Source of the DNA: Bacteroidaceae bacterium
GTDB lineage: Bacteria; Bacteroidota; Bacteroidia; Bacteroidales; Bacteroidaceae
DNA: 64,000 nt
Direction of reading: 5' to 3'
NCBI GenBank assembly: GCA_017642425.1
Contig: JAGCPB010000110.1
Location: 1-64,000, forward strand
Made by a program: the position numbers and the translations under genes. Position 1 is the first letter of the stretch. Each line of letters starts with the position of its first letter. The notes below the pieces were generated by a model, which saw only the letters and a list, made by a program, of their open reading frames with translations, ran no database searches and was not told the DNA's origin. Positions 46,821-55,408 of the stretch are shown in pieces.

Positions 46821-49800
46821 TTACTTAAAGCTGTCCCAGCTCTTGATGGGGATGTCATTGATGTCCACCGTGCAGAAGGCATTGATGAACGAGCTGGCCA
46901 AGCGGGCGTTGGTAATCAGCGGGATGTTCAAGTCAATGGCGGCACGGCGTATCTTATAACCGTTGGTGAGCTCATGCTGAGTAAGGTCCTTAGGTATGTT
47001 CACAACCATATCTATCTCCTTCTTGTGCAGCATGTCAAGAGCCTGCGGCTGCTGTCCCTCCTCGCTGGGCCAATATACGCGGGTATTGGCAATACCGTTC
47101 TCCTCAAGGTACTTTGAAGTACCGCCGGTAGCATAAAGGTTGAAACCCTTTGAAACCAGCATCTTGGCGGCATCCAGCATGGCTGCCTTCTGCTTGGCTG
47201 TACCGGTTGAGAGCAGTATGTTCTTCTTGGGGATGCGGTAACCTACTGAGAGCATTGACTCCAGGATAGCGTAGCGCTGGTCATCACCCAGGCAGCCTAC
47301 CTCACCGGTCGATGCCATATCAACGCCCAGCACGGGATCGGCCTTCTGCAGACGGTTGAACGAGAATTGTGAAGCCTTGATACCAACATAATCTATGTCG
47401 AACAGGCTCTTCTCGGGTGCCTCTACAGGTATGCCCAGCATGATCTTGGTTGCTATCTCAATAAGGTTAATCTTTAGAACCTTGCTTACGAACGGGAATG
47501 AACGTGAAGCGCGCAGGTTACACTCAATTACCTTGATATCGTTCTCACGGGCCAGATACTGAATGTTGAACGGCCCGCTTATATGCAGCTCCTTGGCAAT
47601 CTGACGGCTGATGCGCTTGATGCGCTTAACTGTCTCAACGTAAAGTTTCTGCGGCGGGAACTGTATGGTAGCATCACCTGAGTGCACACCGGCAAACTCA
47701 ATATGCTCGCTGATGGCGTAGGCAATTATCTCACCATCCTTGGCAACGGCATCCATCTCAACCTCCTTGGCATTCTCGATGAAGCGACTTACTACAACCG
47801 GATGCTCCTTTGATACCTCGGCGGCCAGCTGAAGGAATCTCTCCAGCTCCTCCTGGTTGCTGCAAACGTTCATGGCAGCACCTGAGAGCACATATGACGG
47901 ACGCACCAGTACGGGGAATCCAACCTTGTCGATGAACTTGCCAATCTCCTTCATAGAGGTAAGCTCGCTCCATTCCGGCTGGTCAACACCTATGCGGTCA
48001 AGCATTGCCGAGAATTTCTCGCGGTCCTCGGCATTATCGATGTCCTTGGCGCTTGTACCCAGAATAGGCACGTTCATGGCATCCAGCTTCATGGCCAGGT
48101 TGTTGGGAATCTGTCCGCCGGTTGATACAATCACGCCGTAAGGATTCTCCAACTCTATGATATCCATAACGCGCTCAAACGTAAGCTCGTCAAAGAACAG
48201 ACGGTCTGTAACATCGTAGTCGGTACTTACTGTCTCAGGGTTGCAGTTGATCACGATGTTGCGGTAGCCCTCCTTACGTACGGTATTCAAAGCCTGAACG
48301 CCGCACCAGTCAAACTCCACCGAAGAACCGATGCGATATGCACCAGAGCCTATTACGATGATAGACTTCTTGTCATCAAAGAACGGTATATCGTGAGCGC
48401 ATCCGTTATAAGTCATGTACAGGTAGTTCTCCTTAGCCTGATACTCACCGCCCAGTGTATCTATCTGCTTTACATAAGGAAATATACCAAGGCTCTTACG
48501 CTTGTTACGTACAGCCAGCAGACCGGCCTGTGAACCAAGTTTCTTCTCCTCACCTATGGCGCGTGCAATCTGGAAATCGCTGAATCCCATCTTCTTGGCC
48601 TTGCGCAACAGGTCTTCGCCCAAAGCCTCGATGCCCTTAACCTTGTGCAGCTGTTTGGACAGGTCAACAATACCCTTCAGGCGGTTCAGGAACCACTTAT
48701 CGATTTTGGTAAGTTCATAGATACGGTCTATGGTGTAGCCCTCGCTGAATGCCTGGCTGATTGCGAACAGACGCTTGTCGGTAGGCTCCTTGAGTGCCTT
48801 GTCCAGATCAGCAAACTTGATGCTCTTGTTCTCCACGAATCCGTGCATGCCCTGACCAATCATACGGATACCCTTCTGGATAACCTCCTCAAAGCTGCGG
48901 CCGATAGACATAACCTCACCTACGGACTTCATTGATGAGCCTATCTCACGATCCACGCCATGGAACTTGCTCAAATCCCAGCGCGGTATCTTGCAGACTA
49001 CATAGTCAACAGAGGGCTCAAAGAAATCGGTAGTATCCTTGGTGATGGAGTTCTTAAGCTCATACAGGTTATAGCCCAGGCCCAACTTGCAGGCCACGAA
49101 TGCCAGAGGATAACCGGTAGCCTTTGATGCCAGGGCCGATGAGCGGCTCAGGCGGGCGTTAACCTCAATAACGCGGTAATCCTCGCTCTGGGGATCGAAT
49201 GCGAACTGGATGTTGCACTCACCTACTATACCCACGTGGCGGGCAATGCGGATGGTCAACTCCTCCAGTTTCTGCACCTCGTGATGGGTAAGTGTCTGTG
49301 TAGGAGCAACTACTATACTCTCGCCGGTATGTATGCCCAGCGGGTCAAAGTTCTCCATTGAGCAGACTATGATAGAGTTGCCGCTCTTGTCGTTCACGCA
49401 CTCAAACTCAATCTCCTTCCAGCCCTTGAGGCTCTTCTCAACCAGAATCTGCGGTGAGAATGAGAATGACTTCTCGGCCAATTTGTTGAGTTCCTCCTCA
49501 TTGTCACAGAAACCGGAGCCCAGACCGCCCAAAGCGTATGCGGAACGGATGATAACCGGGTAGCCCAGTTCACGTGCAGCTGCGCGTGCATCGTCCATGG
49601 TCTCAACAGCGTGGCTCTTGATGGTCTGTACGCCTATCTCATCCAGACGCTTGATAAAGAGGTCACGGTCCTCGGTATCCATAATGGCCTTAACCTGGGT
49701 ACCCAGCACCTTTACCTTATACTTGGCCAGAACACCGCTCTGCTCCAGTGCCACACCGCAGTTAAGTGCGGTCTGACCACCGAATGCCAGCAGGATTGCA

Positions 49801-50048
49801 TCGGGACGCTCCTTGGCAATAACCTTCTCAACAAAGAACGGGGTTACGGGGTAGAAATAAACTCTGTCAGCAACACCCTCACTGGTCTGAACAGTAGCAA
49901 TATTGGGGTTGATAAGGATGGTCTCTATGCCCTCCTCCTTCAGGGCCTTGAGGGCCTGTGAACCGGAGTAATCAAACTCGCCTGCCTCACCTATCTTGAG
50001 TGCGCCCGATCCAAGCAGCAGCACTTTCTTATACTTCTTCAATGCCAT
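46821..50048 (-). CDS. carB: Carbamoyl-phosphate synthase large chain
   Basis: A 1075-aa synthetase subunit with two ATP-grasp halves. The N-half has KVLLLGSGALKIGEAGEFDYSG and the IIRSAYALGGLGSG loop; the C-half has IIVIGSGAYRIGSSVEFDW and PVLVRPSYVLSGAAM. It ends with an MGS-like allosteric domain (about 930-1060; YATGGTSKYLEENG, MVVNIPKD). It makes carbamoyl phosphate from bicarbonate, ATP and ammonia for pyrimidines and arginine. Full length. It starts 12 bp after the carA stop, so the two form one operon. Confidence 0.97.
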   Translation of the reverse strand: MALKKYKKVLLLGSGALKIGEAGEFDYSGSQALKALKEEGIETILINPNIATVQTSEGVADRVYFYPVTPFFVEKVIAKERPDAILLAFGGQTALNCGVALEQSGVLAKYKVKVLGTQVKAIMDTEDRDLFIKRLDEIGVQTIKSHAVETMDDARAAARELGYPVIIRSAYALGGLGSGFCDNEEELNKLAEKSFSFSPQILVEKSLKGWKEIEFECVNDKSGNSIIVCSMENFDPLGIHTGESIVVAPTQTLTHHEVQKLEELTIRIARHVGIVGECNIQFAFDPQSEDYRVIEVNARLSRSSALASKATGYPLAFVACKLGLGYNLYELKNSITKDTTDFFEPSVDYVVCKIPRWDLSKFHGVDREIGSSMKSVGEVMSIGRSFEEVIQKGIRMIGQGMHGFVENKSIKFADLDKALKEPTDKRLFAISQAFSEGYTIDRIYELTKIDKWFLNRLKGIVDLSKQLHKVKGIEALGEDLLRKAKKMGFSDFQIARAIGEEKKLGSQAGLLAVRNKRKSLGIFPYVKQIDTLGGEYQAKENYLYMTYNGCAHDIPFFDDKKSIIVIGSGAYRIGSSVEFDWCGVQALNTVRKEGYRNIVINCNPETVSTDYDVTDRLFFDELTFERVMDIIELENPYGVIVSTGGQIPNNLAMKLDAMNVPILGTSAKDIDNAEDREKFSAMLDRIGVDQPEWSELTSMKEIGKFIDKVGFPVLVRPSYVLSGAAMNVCSNQEELERFLQLAAEVSKEHPVVVSRFIENAKEVEMDAVAKDGEIIAYAISEHIEFAGVHSGDATIQFPPQKLYVETVKRIKRISRQIAKELHISGPFNIQYLARENDIKVIECNLRASRSFPFVSKVLKINLIEIATKIMLGIPVEAPEKSLFDIDYVGIKASQFSFNRLQKADPVLGVDMASTGEVGCLGDDQRYAILESMLSVGYRIPKKNILLSTGTAKQKAAMLDAAKMLVSKGFNLYATGGTSKYLEENGIANTRVYWPSEEGQQPQALDMLHKKEIDMVVNIPKDLTQHELTNGYKIRRAAIDLNIPLITNARLASSFINAFCTVDINDIPIKSWDSFK

Positions 50049-50060
50049 ATCCTTAGGGTG

Positions 50061-51122
50061 TTAGAGTTTTGAAACAAAATCATCATATATAAACTCAGCA
50101 TCAGTGCTTACCTGATCGCTCTCCGAGTGGAACATCACGCCCACCCAGGGCTTGCGTGTATTGTAGATACCCTCTACCGATCCGTCGTTCAGGTTCTTGA
50201 GATATACCTTCCACTGACCTACTACAGAATCCTCACGGATAGCGTAATTGTGGTTCTGGGTGGTTATGTAACAGCGGTCGGTGCCCACCAGCTGAACCGG
50301 CTGGTTCTGGGTGTGATGACCGAACTTGAGCTTGTATGTATCCATACCGCCGGCCAGACCAAGCAGCAGGCATCCCATACCTATACCCAGTATCGGGGTG
50401 TCATTCTTAGCCATGAACTTCTGCAGGGCTGTAACCACCTCACTGCAGTAACTGGGGTTACCCGGACCGTCCGATATCACCAGGCCGTCCATCTTGATCT
50501 TTGAGTAATTATAGTTCCAGGGAACGCGAACCACCTTGAGGTCTTCATTGATGAGGCAGCGTACCACGCCGGCCTTGACGCCGCAGTCCACCAGAACCAC
50601 GGTCTTGGAACCGCCCTCGTTATATGTTACAGGCTCCTTGACCGATACCTCAGGCAGCATATTGGTATAAGCATACTCTGCAGGTTTCTGCTTTCCGTCA
50701 AACAGTATCTTGGCGGTCATGCTGCCGTGATTGCGGATATGCTTGGTAAGCTCACGGGTATCAACTCCCTCTATGCCAACCACCTTCTCACGCTTCATCC
50801 ACTCCTCAAGTGATTCGGCAGCGTTCCAGTGGCTGTAGAAATCACTCTTGTCACTTACTATCAGAGCGCGGGCCTGTGCGTGCTCGCTCTCAGCGTTTGT
50901 AGGAAGCCCGTACTCATCGGCAGTCATGGGCTGGATGCCGTAGTTACCGATGACCGGATAGGTCATTACAATGAGCTGTCCGCGTGATGCAGGCTCTGTC
51001 AGGATCTCAGGATAACCGGCCATTGCGGTATTGAATACAAGTTCGCCGCTTACGGGCTGATTGTATCCGAATGACTCACCCTTGAATGAGGTGCCGTCGG
51101 CCAAAACTAGTGATACTGTCAT
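50061..51122 (-). CDS. carA: Carbamoyl-phosphate synthase small chain, lacking the canonical catalytic cysteine
   Basis: A 353-aa class I amidotransferase subunit that normally hydrolyses glutamine to supply ammonia to CarB. The N-terminal domain (GESFGYNQPVSGELVFNTAMAGYPEILTEPAS) and the FGHHTQNQPV segment are typical. At the nucleophile elbow, where CarA normally has GICxG, this protein reads GIGMGCLLLG: the usual Cys position (residue 248) is Gly, and a Cys occurs at 251 instead. The other two triad members appear to be kept (H332 and E334 in FHSES). Glutaminase activity is therefore doubtful. The gene is preceded by an attenuator-like leader. Confidence 0.93.
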   Translation of the reverse strand: MTVSLVLADGTSFKGESFGYNQPVSGELVFNTAMAGYPEILTEPASRGQLIVMTYPVIGNYGIQPMTADEYGLPTNAESEHAQARALIVSDKSDFYSHWNAAESLEEWMKREKVVGIEGVDTRELTKHIRNHGSMTAKILFDGKQKPAEYAYTNMLPEVSVKEPVTYNEGGSKTVVLVDCGVKAGVVRCLINEDLKVVRVPWNYNYSKIKMDGLVISDGPGNPSYCSEVVTALQKFMAKNDTPILGIGMGCLLLGLAGGMDTYKLKFGHHTQNQPVQLVGTDRCYITTQNHNYAIREDSVVGQWKVYLKNLNDGSVEGIYNTRKPWVGVMFHSESDQVSTDAEFIYDDFVSKL

Positions 51123-51166
51123 TTTCTTTTATGTTGTTCTAATTACTCTGTCCATTAAAAAGAAAA

Positions 51167-51197
51167 AAGGGGAAAATGTCTTAAACAATTCCCCCTT
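51167..51197 (-). terminator. Terminator-like hairpin in the carAB leader
   Basis: Read on the minus strand, AAGGGGGAA and a TTTTCCCCTT arm form a stem followed by a long T-rich tract, 45 bp before the carA start and downstream of the likely promoter. A terminator in this position would act as an attenuator of the operon. Confidence 0.6.
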
Positions 51198-51282
51198 ATG
51201 AAATAAAATGACTGAAAACACTATCACCACCCGTGGGTTTATGCTTTGGTGAACAGTCAATATTTCCTCTCTTTCTTAACAT
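51196..51282 (-). CDS. Possible 28-codon leader peptide of carAB
   Basis: ATG at 51282 opens a 28-codon frame (starting MLRKRGNIDCSPKHKP) whose TAA stop ends against the attenuator-like hairpin. The ATG lies about where transcription would start from the -7 element at 51287-51294, so it would be leaderless, which weakens the case. Confidence 0.3.
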   Translation of the reverse strand: MLRKRGNIDCSPKHKPTGGDSVFSHFIS

Positions 51283-51286
51283 GCTG

Positions 51287-51294
51287 CAAAGGTA
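51287..51294 (-). promoter_or_regulatory. -7 promoter element of carAB
   Basis: TACCTTTG on the minus strand matches TAnnTTTG. It leaves a leader of about 160 nt before carA that contains the hairpin at 51167-51197. Confidence 0.55.
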
Positions 51295-51394
51295 CTGCTT
51301 TTCCCTAAAACCCGCACATCAGAATGAATAAGTTTTCAACAATCGCTCTATTAAATAATGTTATACCGGATAATTATACGGTTTGCTATTATTG

Positions 51395-54058
51395 TCAGGG
51401 AAGAACCGGACGGACCGGGACGCCATACTCCCGATAGCCGGGCTTTATTTCACGTTCATCCAGGCTGTAATTGAGCATATATGCGCCGTCAGCATCCTCA
51501 ACATATTGCGTGCTGGTAGCAATGCAGACTCTGGTTCCTGTTTCATTTTTCATTTCGGCTATATAACGTCCGGCAGCAGGCAGGAATATCGAACGGTCTG
51601 TATATCCGGGGTTATTGCTTGTCACCTGATATCCGTTTACACCGTTGAGAGTGGTCCAGGTCCATGTACAGTTATTCAGCAATTCCTCCAGTTCGTCCTT
51701 GGTGGGAATACGCCAGTCGCCACCCCACTTCACATGAGCCACATCGTCATCGGGTTCAAGGACAGTCTTGTGGTCAACAGTCCCCTTGCCCCGTTCCGAG
51801 TTATATTTGGTAAAAGGACTGTTAACACCGTTTCGATATTTGTAAGTGTTCCACACATAATCACTCTTTGTAGCTGTCTCACCCCACGCATAGTAATCTC
51901 CGGAATCCTCCGGTTGGGAAGCACCCACATTACATGTGGCCCATTTTACCGACAGGCCCAGATCCACATACCCATGTTCAATCAGGTTATCGGTATTATC
52001 ATCATAGACTGAGCGTACAGTTCTGTTTCCGTTACCGTCTTCAGAGACGATATGTCTGGTCCTCTGCATATACAGATACACATCCGGATCATCAGCATCA
52101 ATACAATTATCTATCAGTTCCTTAACCTGGCTGTCTGTTACATCTTTCTGAACATGCAGGTCAACCAGCGTAGGTCCGCCTATTGTCTTGTTGTATTCCT
52201 TTGCAGCGGCAATGGCATCTATGATATCCTGATAACTGGACTCCTTTCCGTTCCGCCCCAACTGAGGAACCGCTTTGTCGCCATGCAGCCGGTCATACCA
52301 TATGAACACGTTCTTACGGTTACTGCATTCAACCACCTCCCAGCAATCATCACCGAAAAACTTCCTTGCAGCATCATTACGATAGACAAGAAGATTAGGT
52401 ATTTTGTTTTCAGGATTAACCAGGTATTTCTGGAACACATCATAACTTACAAAATTCCCGTCAAGAACGAATTTGGCATCAGGAGTGGCAACACTGTAAT
52501 TTACGGCCTGATACAAGAACATCTCTTCATAGAAACTCATTCCTACAGGATCTATAATATCGGGAGCGTCAAATCCGGGGTTATCAATTATTACAGGATA
52601 GTTGTATGGTGCAACCTGGTGCTGCGGAGTGGAGACATAGACGAACGAGCATTCATCCGCCCTTTCACCTTTGGGATGGAAATAGTATATCTTTTCATAT
52701 TCTCCCTCCTTGAGTGCAAGGAAGTCAGCCCATGTGGATTTCTTTCCGCCAATAATTATCACAGTGCTCTTGTTTATCCATCTGAGTTTACGGTCTCTGG
52801 GTGATTTAGCCCTTTCTACGCCGTTAACTGCAATTGTTACGGGAGCAATAGTATAATCCTTGTTCTCATAAATCTCCACACCCTTTATTACGCGTCCCTG
52901 TTCGTCACGTTCAAACACATAACTTGCGGTACGGGTTCTTGTACCTGAAAAATCGCCCAGGAACTCATCGGCTGTCATTACATAATTCTTATCATTGTAG
53001 AGGTCCTCATAGTCAATCGGGGCATCCGCCGGGATGTCTGCCGTCTTGGCACGACCACAGCCGAAAGCAAGGAACAGAACAGCCGCAACAAGTGAGGTAG
53101 CGCAAACCTGGAGCCCTATACCGCCTTTGTATTCGGTCTGTTTCATTTTCAGGAGACGCCTTTTGGTAAATGAGCCTTTAAGCCCCGATACCATCTCCGG
53201 GTTGTATCCGAACAGCTGGTTAACTACAGTCTGTCTGTACTCATCCAGCCTGTAACCGTCCGACAGGGCATCCTTATCGGCCTGCCACTCCTGTACATCC
53301 TCCAGGCACTTCTCAGCAAGCCACATCAGGGGATTGAACCAGAACAGTGACCGCAGCAAAGACATGAACAACTTCTCCAGGGAGTGATGATGACGTACAT
53401 GACTGGCTTCATGGCTCAGTATATGGCAGCGATCCTTCTCGTCGTATCCGTAACCCATATAGATGGTATGCAAGAATGAGAACGGAGTCTCAACGCCGTC
53501 ACTCTCGGCCAAATCATATGACCTGGCCTGTGTGATACGTGATTTACGCCTGATTCTGGCCACCGACACCGCTCCGCCGGCAATAGCCAGCAACGAAACA
53601 GCCACTCCAGTAAGATATATAATAAGGAGTGCTTTACGACGTATAAAATCAGACACTGTCTGAACGTTGCTTACGGCCACCGGGGCTGCCTGAGCCTGCT
53701 CTACCGCCGCCACCTCTGTTGGGGCCGATACCTCCGGAACCGGGGCCGATATCTCCTGGACAGGCACTGATGCCGGTTCAGGCGATACTGACGATGTAGT
53801 TTCGGCAACAGTCCCGACTGTTTCAACTGTTTCTGGCTCACTTACCATAGCCACCTTACTGTCGGTGTTTACCGCCGGATAGAGCGGAACATTAAGCATA
53901 GGAATTGCCGATGCCAGGATCATTGTGACAATCAGGTACCTGCGGCAGAATCCGTAACCTGCCTTACGGGCAATAAACCAATGATACAGCAGCAGGAACA
54001 GTCCGCTGCATAGGAGAGTTTCAATAAAATAAATAAGGATAGGACTCATAGCATTCAT
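51395..54058 (-). CDS. M56 (BlaR1/MecR1-type) membrane sensor protease with FISUMP-like C-terminal domain
   Basis: 887 aa. Four hydrophobic segments (about 6-26, 40-58, 143-167, 315-335) with a Pro/Ala/Val-rich linker (about 75-135). The cytoplasmic protease site is LSHEASHVRHHHSLEK: H216, E217, H220. After the last membrane segment, instead of a penicillin-binding sensor, comes an unrecognised extracellular region (about 336-690), then a domain (about 692-887) starting YVDLGLSVKWATCNVGAS with YYAWGET and GGDWRIPTKDELEELL, typical of FISUMP/DUF1566-type surface proteins. Its start overlaps blaI-like by 4 bp. It likely senses an envelope signal and cleaves the repressor; the ligand is unknown. 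Confidence 0.88.
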   Translation of the reverse strand: MNAMSPILIYFIETLLCSGLFLLLYHWFIARKAGYGFCRRYLIVTMILASAIPMLNVPLYPAVNTDSKVAMVSEPETVETVGTVAETTSSVSPEPASVPVQEISAPVPEVSAPTEVAAVEQAQAAPVAVSNVQTVSDFIRRKALLIIYLTGVAVSLLAIAGGAVSVARIRRKSRITQARSYDLAESDGVETPFSFLHTIYMGYGYDEKDRCHILSHEASHVRHHHSLEKLFMSLLRSLFWFNPLMWLAEKCLEDVQEWQADKDALSDGYRLDEYRQTVVNQLFGYNPEMVSGLKGSFTKRRLLKMKQTEYKGGIGLQVCATSLVAAVLFLAFGCGRAKTADIPADAPIDYEDLYNDKNYVMTADEFLGDFSGTRTRTASYVFERDEQGRVIKGVEIYENKDYTIAPVTIAVNGVERAKSPRDRKLRWINKSTVIIIGGKKSTWADFLALKEGEYEKIYYFHPKGERADECSFVYVSTPQHQVAPYNYPVIIDNPGFDAPDIIDPVGMSFYEEMFLYQAVNYSVATPDAKFVLDGNFVSYDVFQKYLVNPENKIPNLLVYRNDAARKFFGDDCWEVVECSNRKNVFIWYDRLHGDKAVPQLGRNGKESSYQDIIDAIAAAKEYNKTIGGPTLVDLHVQKDVTDSQVKELIDNCIDADDPDVYLYMQRTRHIVSEDGNGNRTVRSVYDDNTDNLIEHGYVDLGLSVKWATCNVGASQPEDSGDYYAWGETATKSDYVWNTYKYRNGVNSPFTKYNSERGKGTVDHKTVLEPDDDVAHVKWGGDWRIPTKDELEELLNNCTWTWTTLNGVNGYQVTSNNPGYTDRSIFLPAAGRYIAEMKNETGTRVCIATSTQYVEDADGAYMLNYSLDEREIKPGYREYGVPVRPVLP

Positions 54059-54441
54059 TTTTTATCTTCGTCAAGTATCTTAAGAATCTCATCGGTCTCC
54101 TGTACGGAGATTGATTTACGTGAGGAGAAATAGTTCACAAGGGTGCTGATGGAACCTCCAAAGAAGGAGTTCAGCACACCATGCATAAACGAGTCTGTGT
54201 AATCCTCCTTGCTCACAGCCGCCATATAGACATTGCTATGGCCATAGGTCTTGTGAGTGAGGAATCCCTTAGTATCAAGAATACGTACTATTGTTGATAC
54301 CGTACTATACGCAGGTTTGGGATCAGGAAGCAGCTCATGTATATCGCGAACCACGAATTCACGCCCCACACTCCATATCACCTGCATTATCTCCAGTTCG
54401 GCCTTGGTAAGCTCCTGGATGCGTTTATTTGATTCCGCCAT
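54055..54441 (-). CDS. BlaI/MecI/CopY-family repressor
   Basis: A 128-aa winged-helix repressor. The N-terminus has LTKAELEIMQVIWSVG, and the recognition helix region is KPAYSTVSTIVRILDTKGFLTHKTYGHSNVY, the family hallmark. A TLVNYF segment in the C-terminal dimerisation part is in about the place where BlaI is cut by its sensor, but this is only positional. Translation is coupled to the M56 sensor (4-bp overlap), the standard sensor-repressor pair. A likely operator overlaps its promoter. Confidence 0.93.
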   Translation of the reverse strand: MAESNKRIQELTKAELEIMQVIWSVGREFVVRDIHELLPDPKPAYSTVSTIVRILDTKGFLTHKTYGHSNVYMAAVSKEDYTDSFMHGVLNSFFGGSISTLVNYFSSRKSISVQETDEILKILDEDKK

Positions 54442-54465
54442 AACTGTTTTATTGAGTTAACGCTG

Positions 54466-54499
54466 CAAATATATAGCTAATATTTTAAATTGCAAGCTA
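54466..54499 (-). promoter_or_regulatory. Promoter with candidate BlaI-type operator
   Basis: TATATTTG on the minus strand at 54466-54473 matches the -7 consensus. Immediately upstream, TAGCT (54474-54478) and AGCTA (54495-54499) form an interrupted dyad with a 16-base spacer over the core promoter, a plausible self-repression site. Confidence 0.45.
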
Positions 54500-54554
54500 A
54501 ATCTTTAATTTTTTCATGTAAACACATTTGTCAGCAAGAAAGACCATAATTTAT

Positions 54555-54562
54555 TATCTTTG
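54555..54562 (+). promoter_or_regulatory. -7 promoter element of the M15 peptidase gene
   Basis: TATCTTTG, with a TTTG at 54527-54530 upstream (spacing slightly long). Its place downstream of the first in-frame ATG (54528) supports the later start at 54585. Confidence 0.55.
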
Positions 54563-54584
54563 CCGTTATAGAAATTGTGATAAT

Positions 54585-55352
54585 ATGGAAAGGACATTCT
54601 TACGGATATTGGGTGCTGCACTCGGGTGCGGTGCTGTAATACTTACATTATGCTGCTCGGGCAAAAACAGTCAGAGTGAGGTTGACACTACGGTGTTGCG
54701 GGAGTGGCAGGCAGGCAAAACCGTAACGGCCGATGTTGTTGAGGCTTTTGGCGGCATTGACAGGTGTTTCGCTGCTGAGCCTATACCTGACGGCGTGTGG
54801 CAGCGCATGCAGGACAAGACTTATAAGGAAAATCCTTATATAGGCCGCAGTGACCTGCGTCACATCCGCGCTCTGCACTGGGACTATGACAACCAAATGC
54901 ATGTGGGTGAGATGATCTGCAATGTTCAGATAGCCGACACCGTAGCTAGTATCCTGCGCAGGCTTTTTGATGCCCGCTACCCTATCCAGAAGATGTTGCT
55001 GCCCGATGTCTATGATGCTGATGACGAGACTCAGATGCGCGACAACAACTCATCGTGTTTCTGCTACCGCGCTATCGCCGGCAGCACCAAACTGTCCAAA
55101 CACGCCCGCGGGCTGGCTATAGATATCAACACGCTGTACAATCCCTATTACAAGGACCGCGCTGACGGCACGCGCTTTATCCAGCCCGCTACTGCGGCCC
55201 AGTACTGCGACCGCACCCAGACTTTCCCCTACAAGATAGACCATAACGACCTCTGTTTCAGTCTCTTCACCCAGGCTGGCTTTGAATGGGGCGGTGACTG
55301 GACATCATGCAAGGACTTCCAGCACTTTGAACTTATTGAGCAGACAGAGTGA
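54585..55352 (+). CDS. M15-type peptidase lipoprotein (D-Ala-D-Ala carboxypeptidase/extensin-like)
   Basis: 255 aa from the start at 54585. This start is downstream of the -7 element and gives a signal with a probable lipidated Cys at 23 or 24 (ILTLCC). The zinc-site signature SKHARGLAIDIN supplies His and Asp (SxxHxxGxAxD), and DFQHFEL near the end supplies the third ligand, as in M15 enzymes that trim peptidoglycan peptides. It is divergent from the BlaI/M56 pair with about 120 bp between, so it is a candidate target of that regulator, which would fit a cell-wall function. That link is inference. Confidence 0.82.
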   Translation: MERTFLRILGAALGCGAVILTLCCSGKNSQSEVDTTVLREWQAGKTVTADVVEAFGGIDRCFAAEPIPDGVWQRMQDKTYKENPYIGRSDLRHIRALHWDYDNQMHVGEMICNVQIADTVASILRRLFDARYPIQKMLLPDVYDADDETQMRDNNSSCFCYRAIAGSTKLSKHARGLAIDINTLYNPYYKDRADGTRFIQPATAAQYCDRTQTFPYKIDHNDLCFSLFTQAGFEWGGDWTSCKDFQHFELIEQTE

Positions 55353-55371
55353 CATATCGGGCTCAATTTTG

Positions 55372-55379
55372 TATATTCG
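55372..55379 (+). promoter_or_regulatory. Putative -7 element of the Gfo/Idh/MocA gene
   Basis: TATATTCG, one base from TAnnTTTG, 30 bp before the ATG at 55409. Confidence 0.35.
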
Positions 55380-55408
55380 CACTACAATAATTACTAACCT
55401 TACCGGAT

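Noticed and set aside
54528-54584. Upstream start of the M15 peptidase
   Set aside because: It lies upstream of the -7 promoter element and would put charged residues before the lipoprotein signal.
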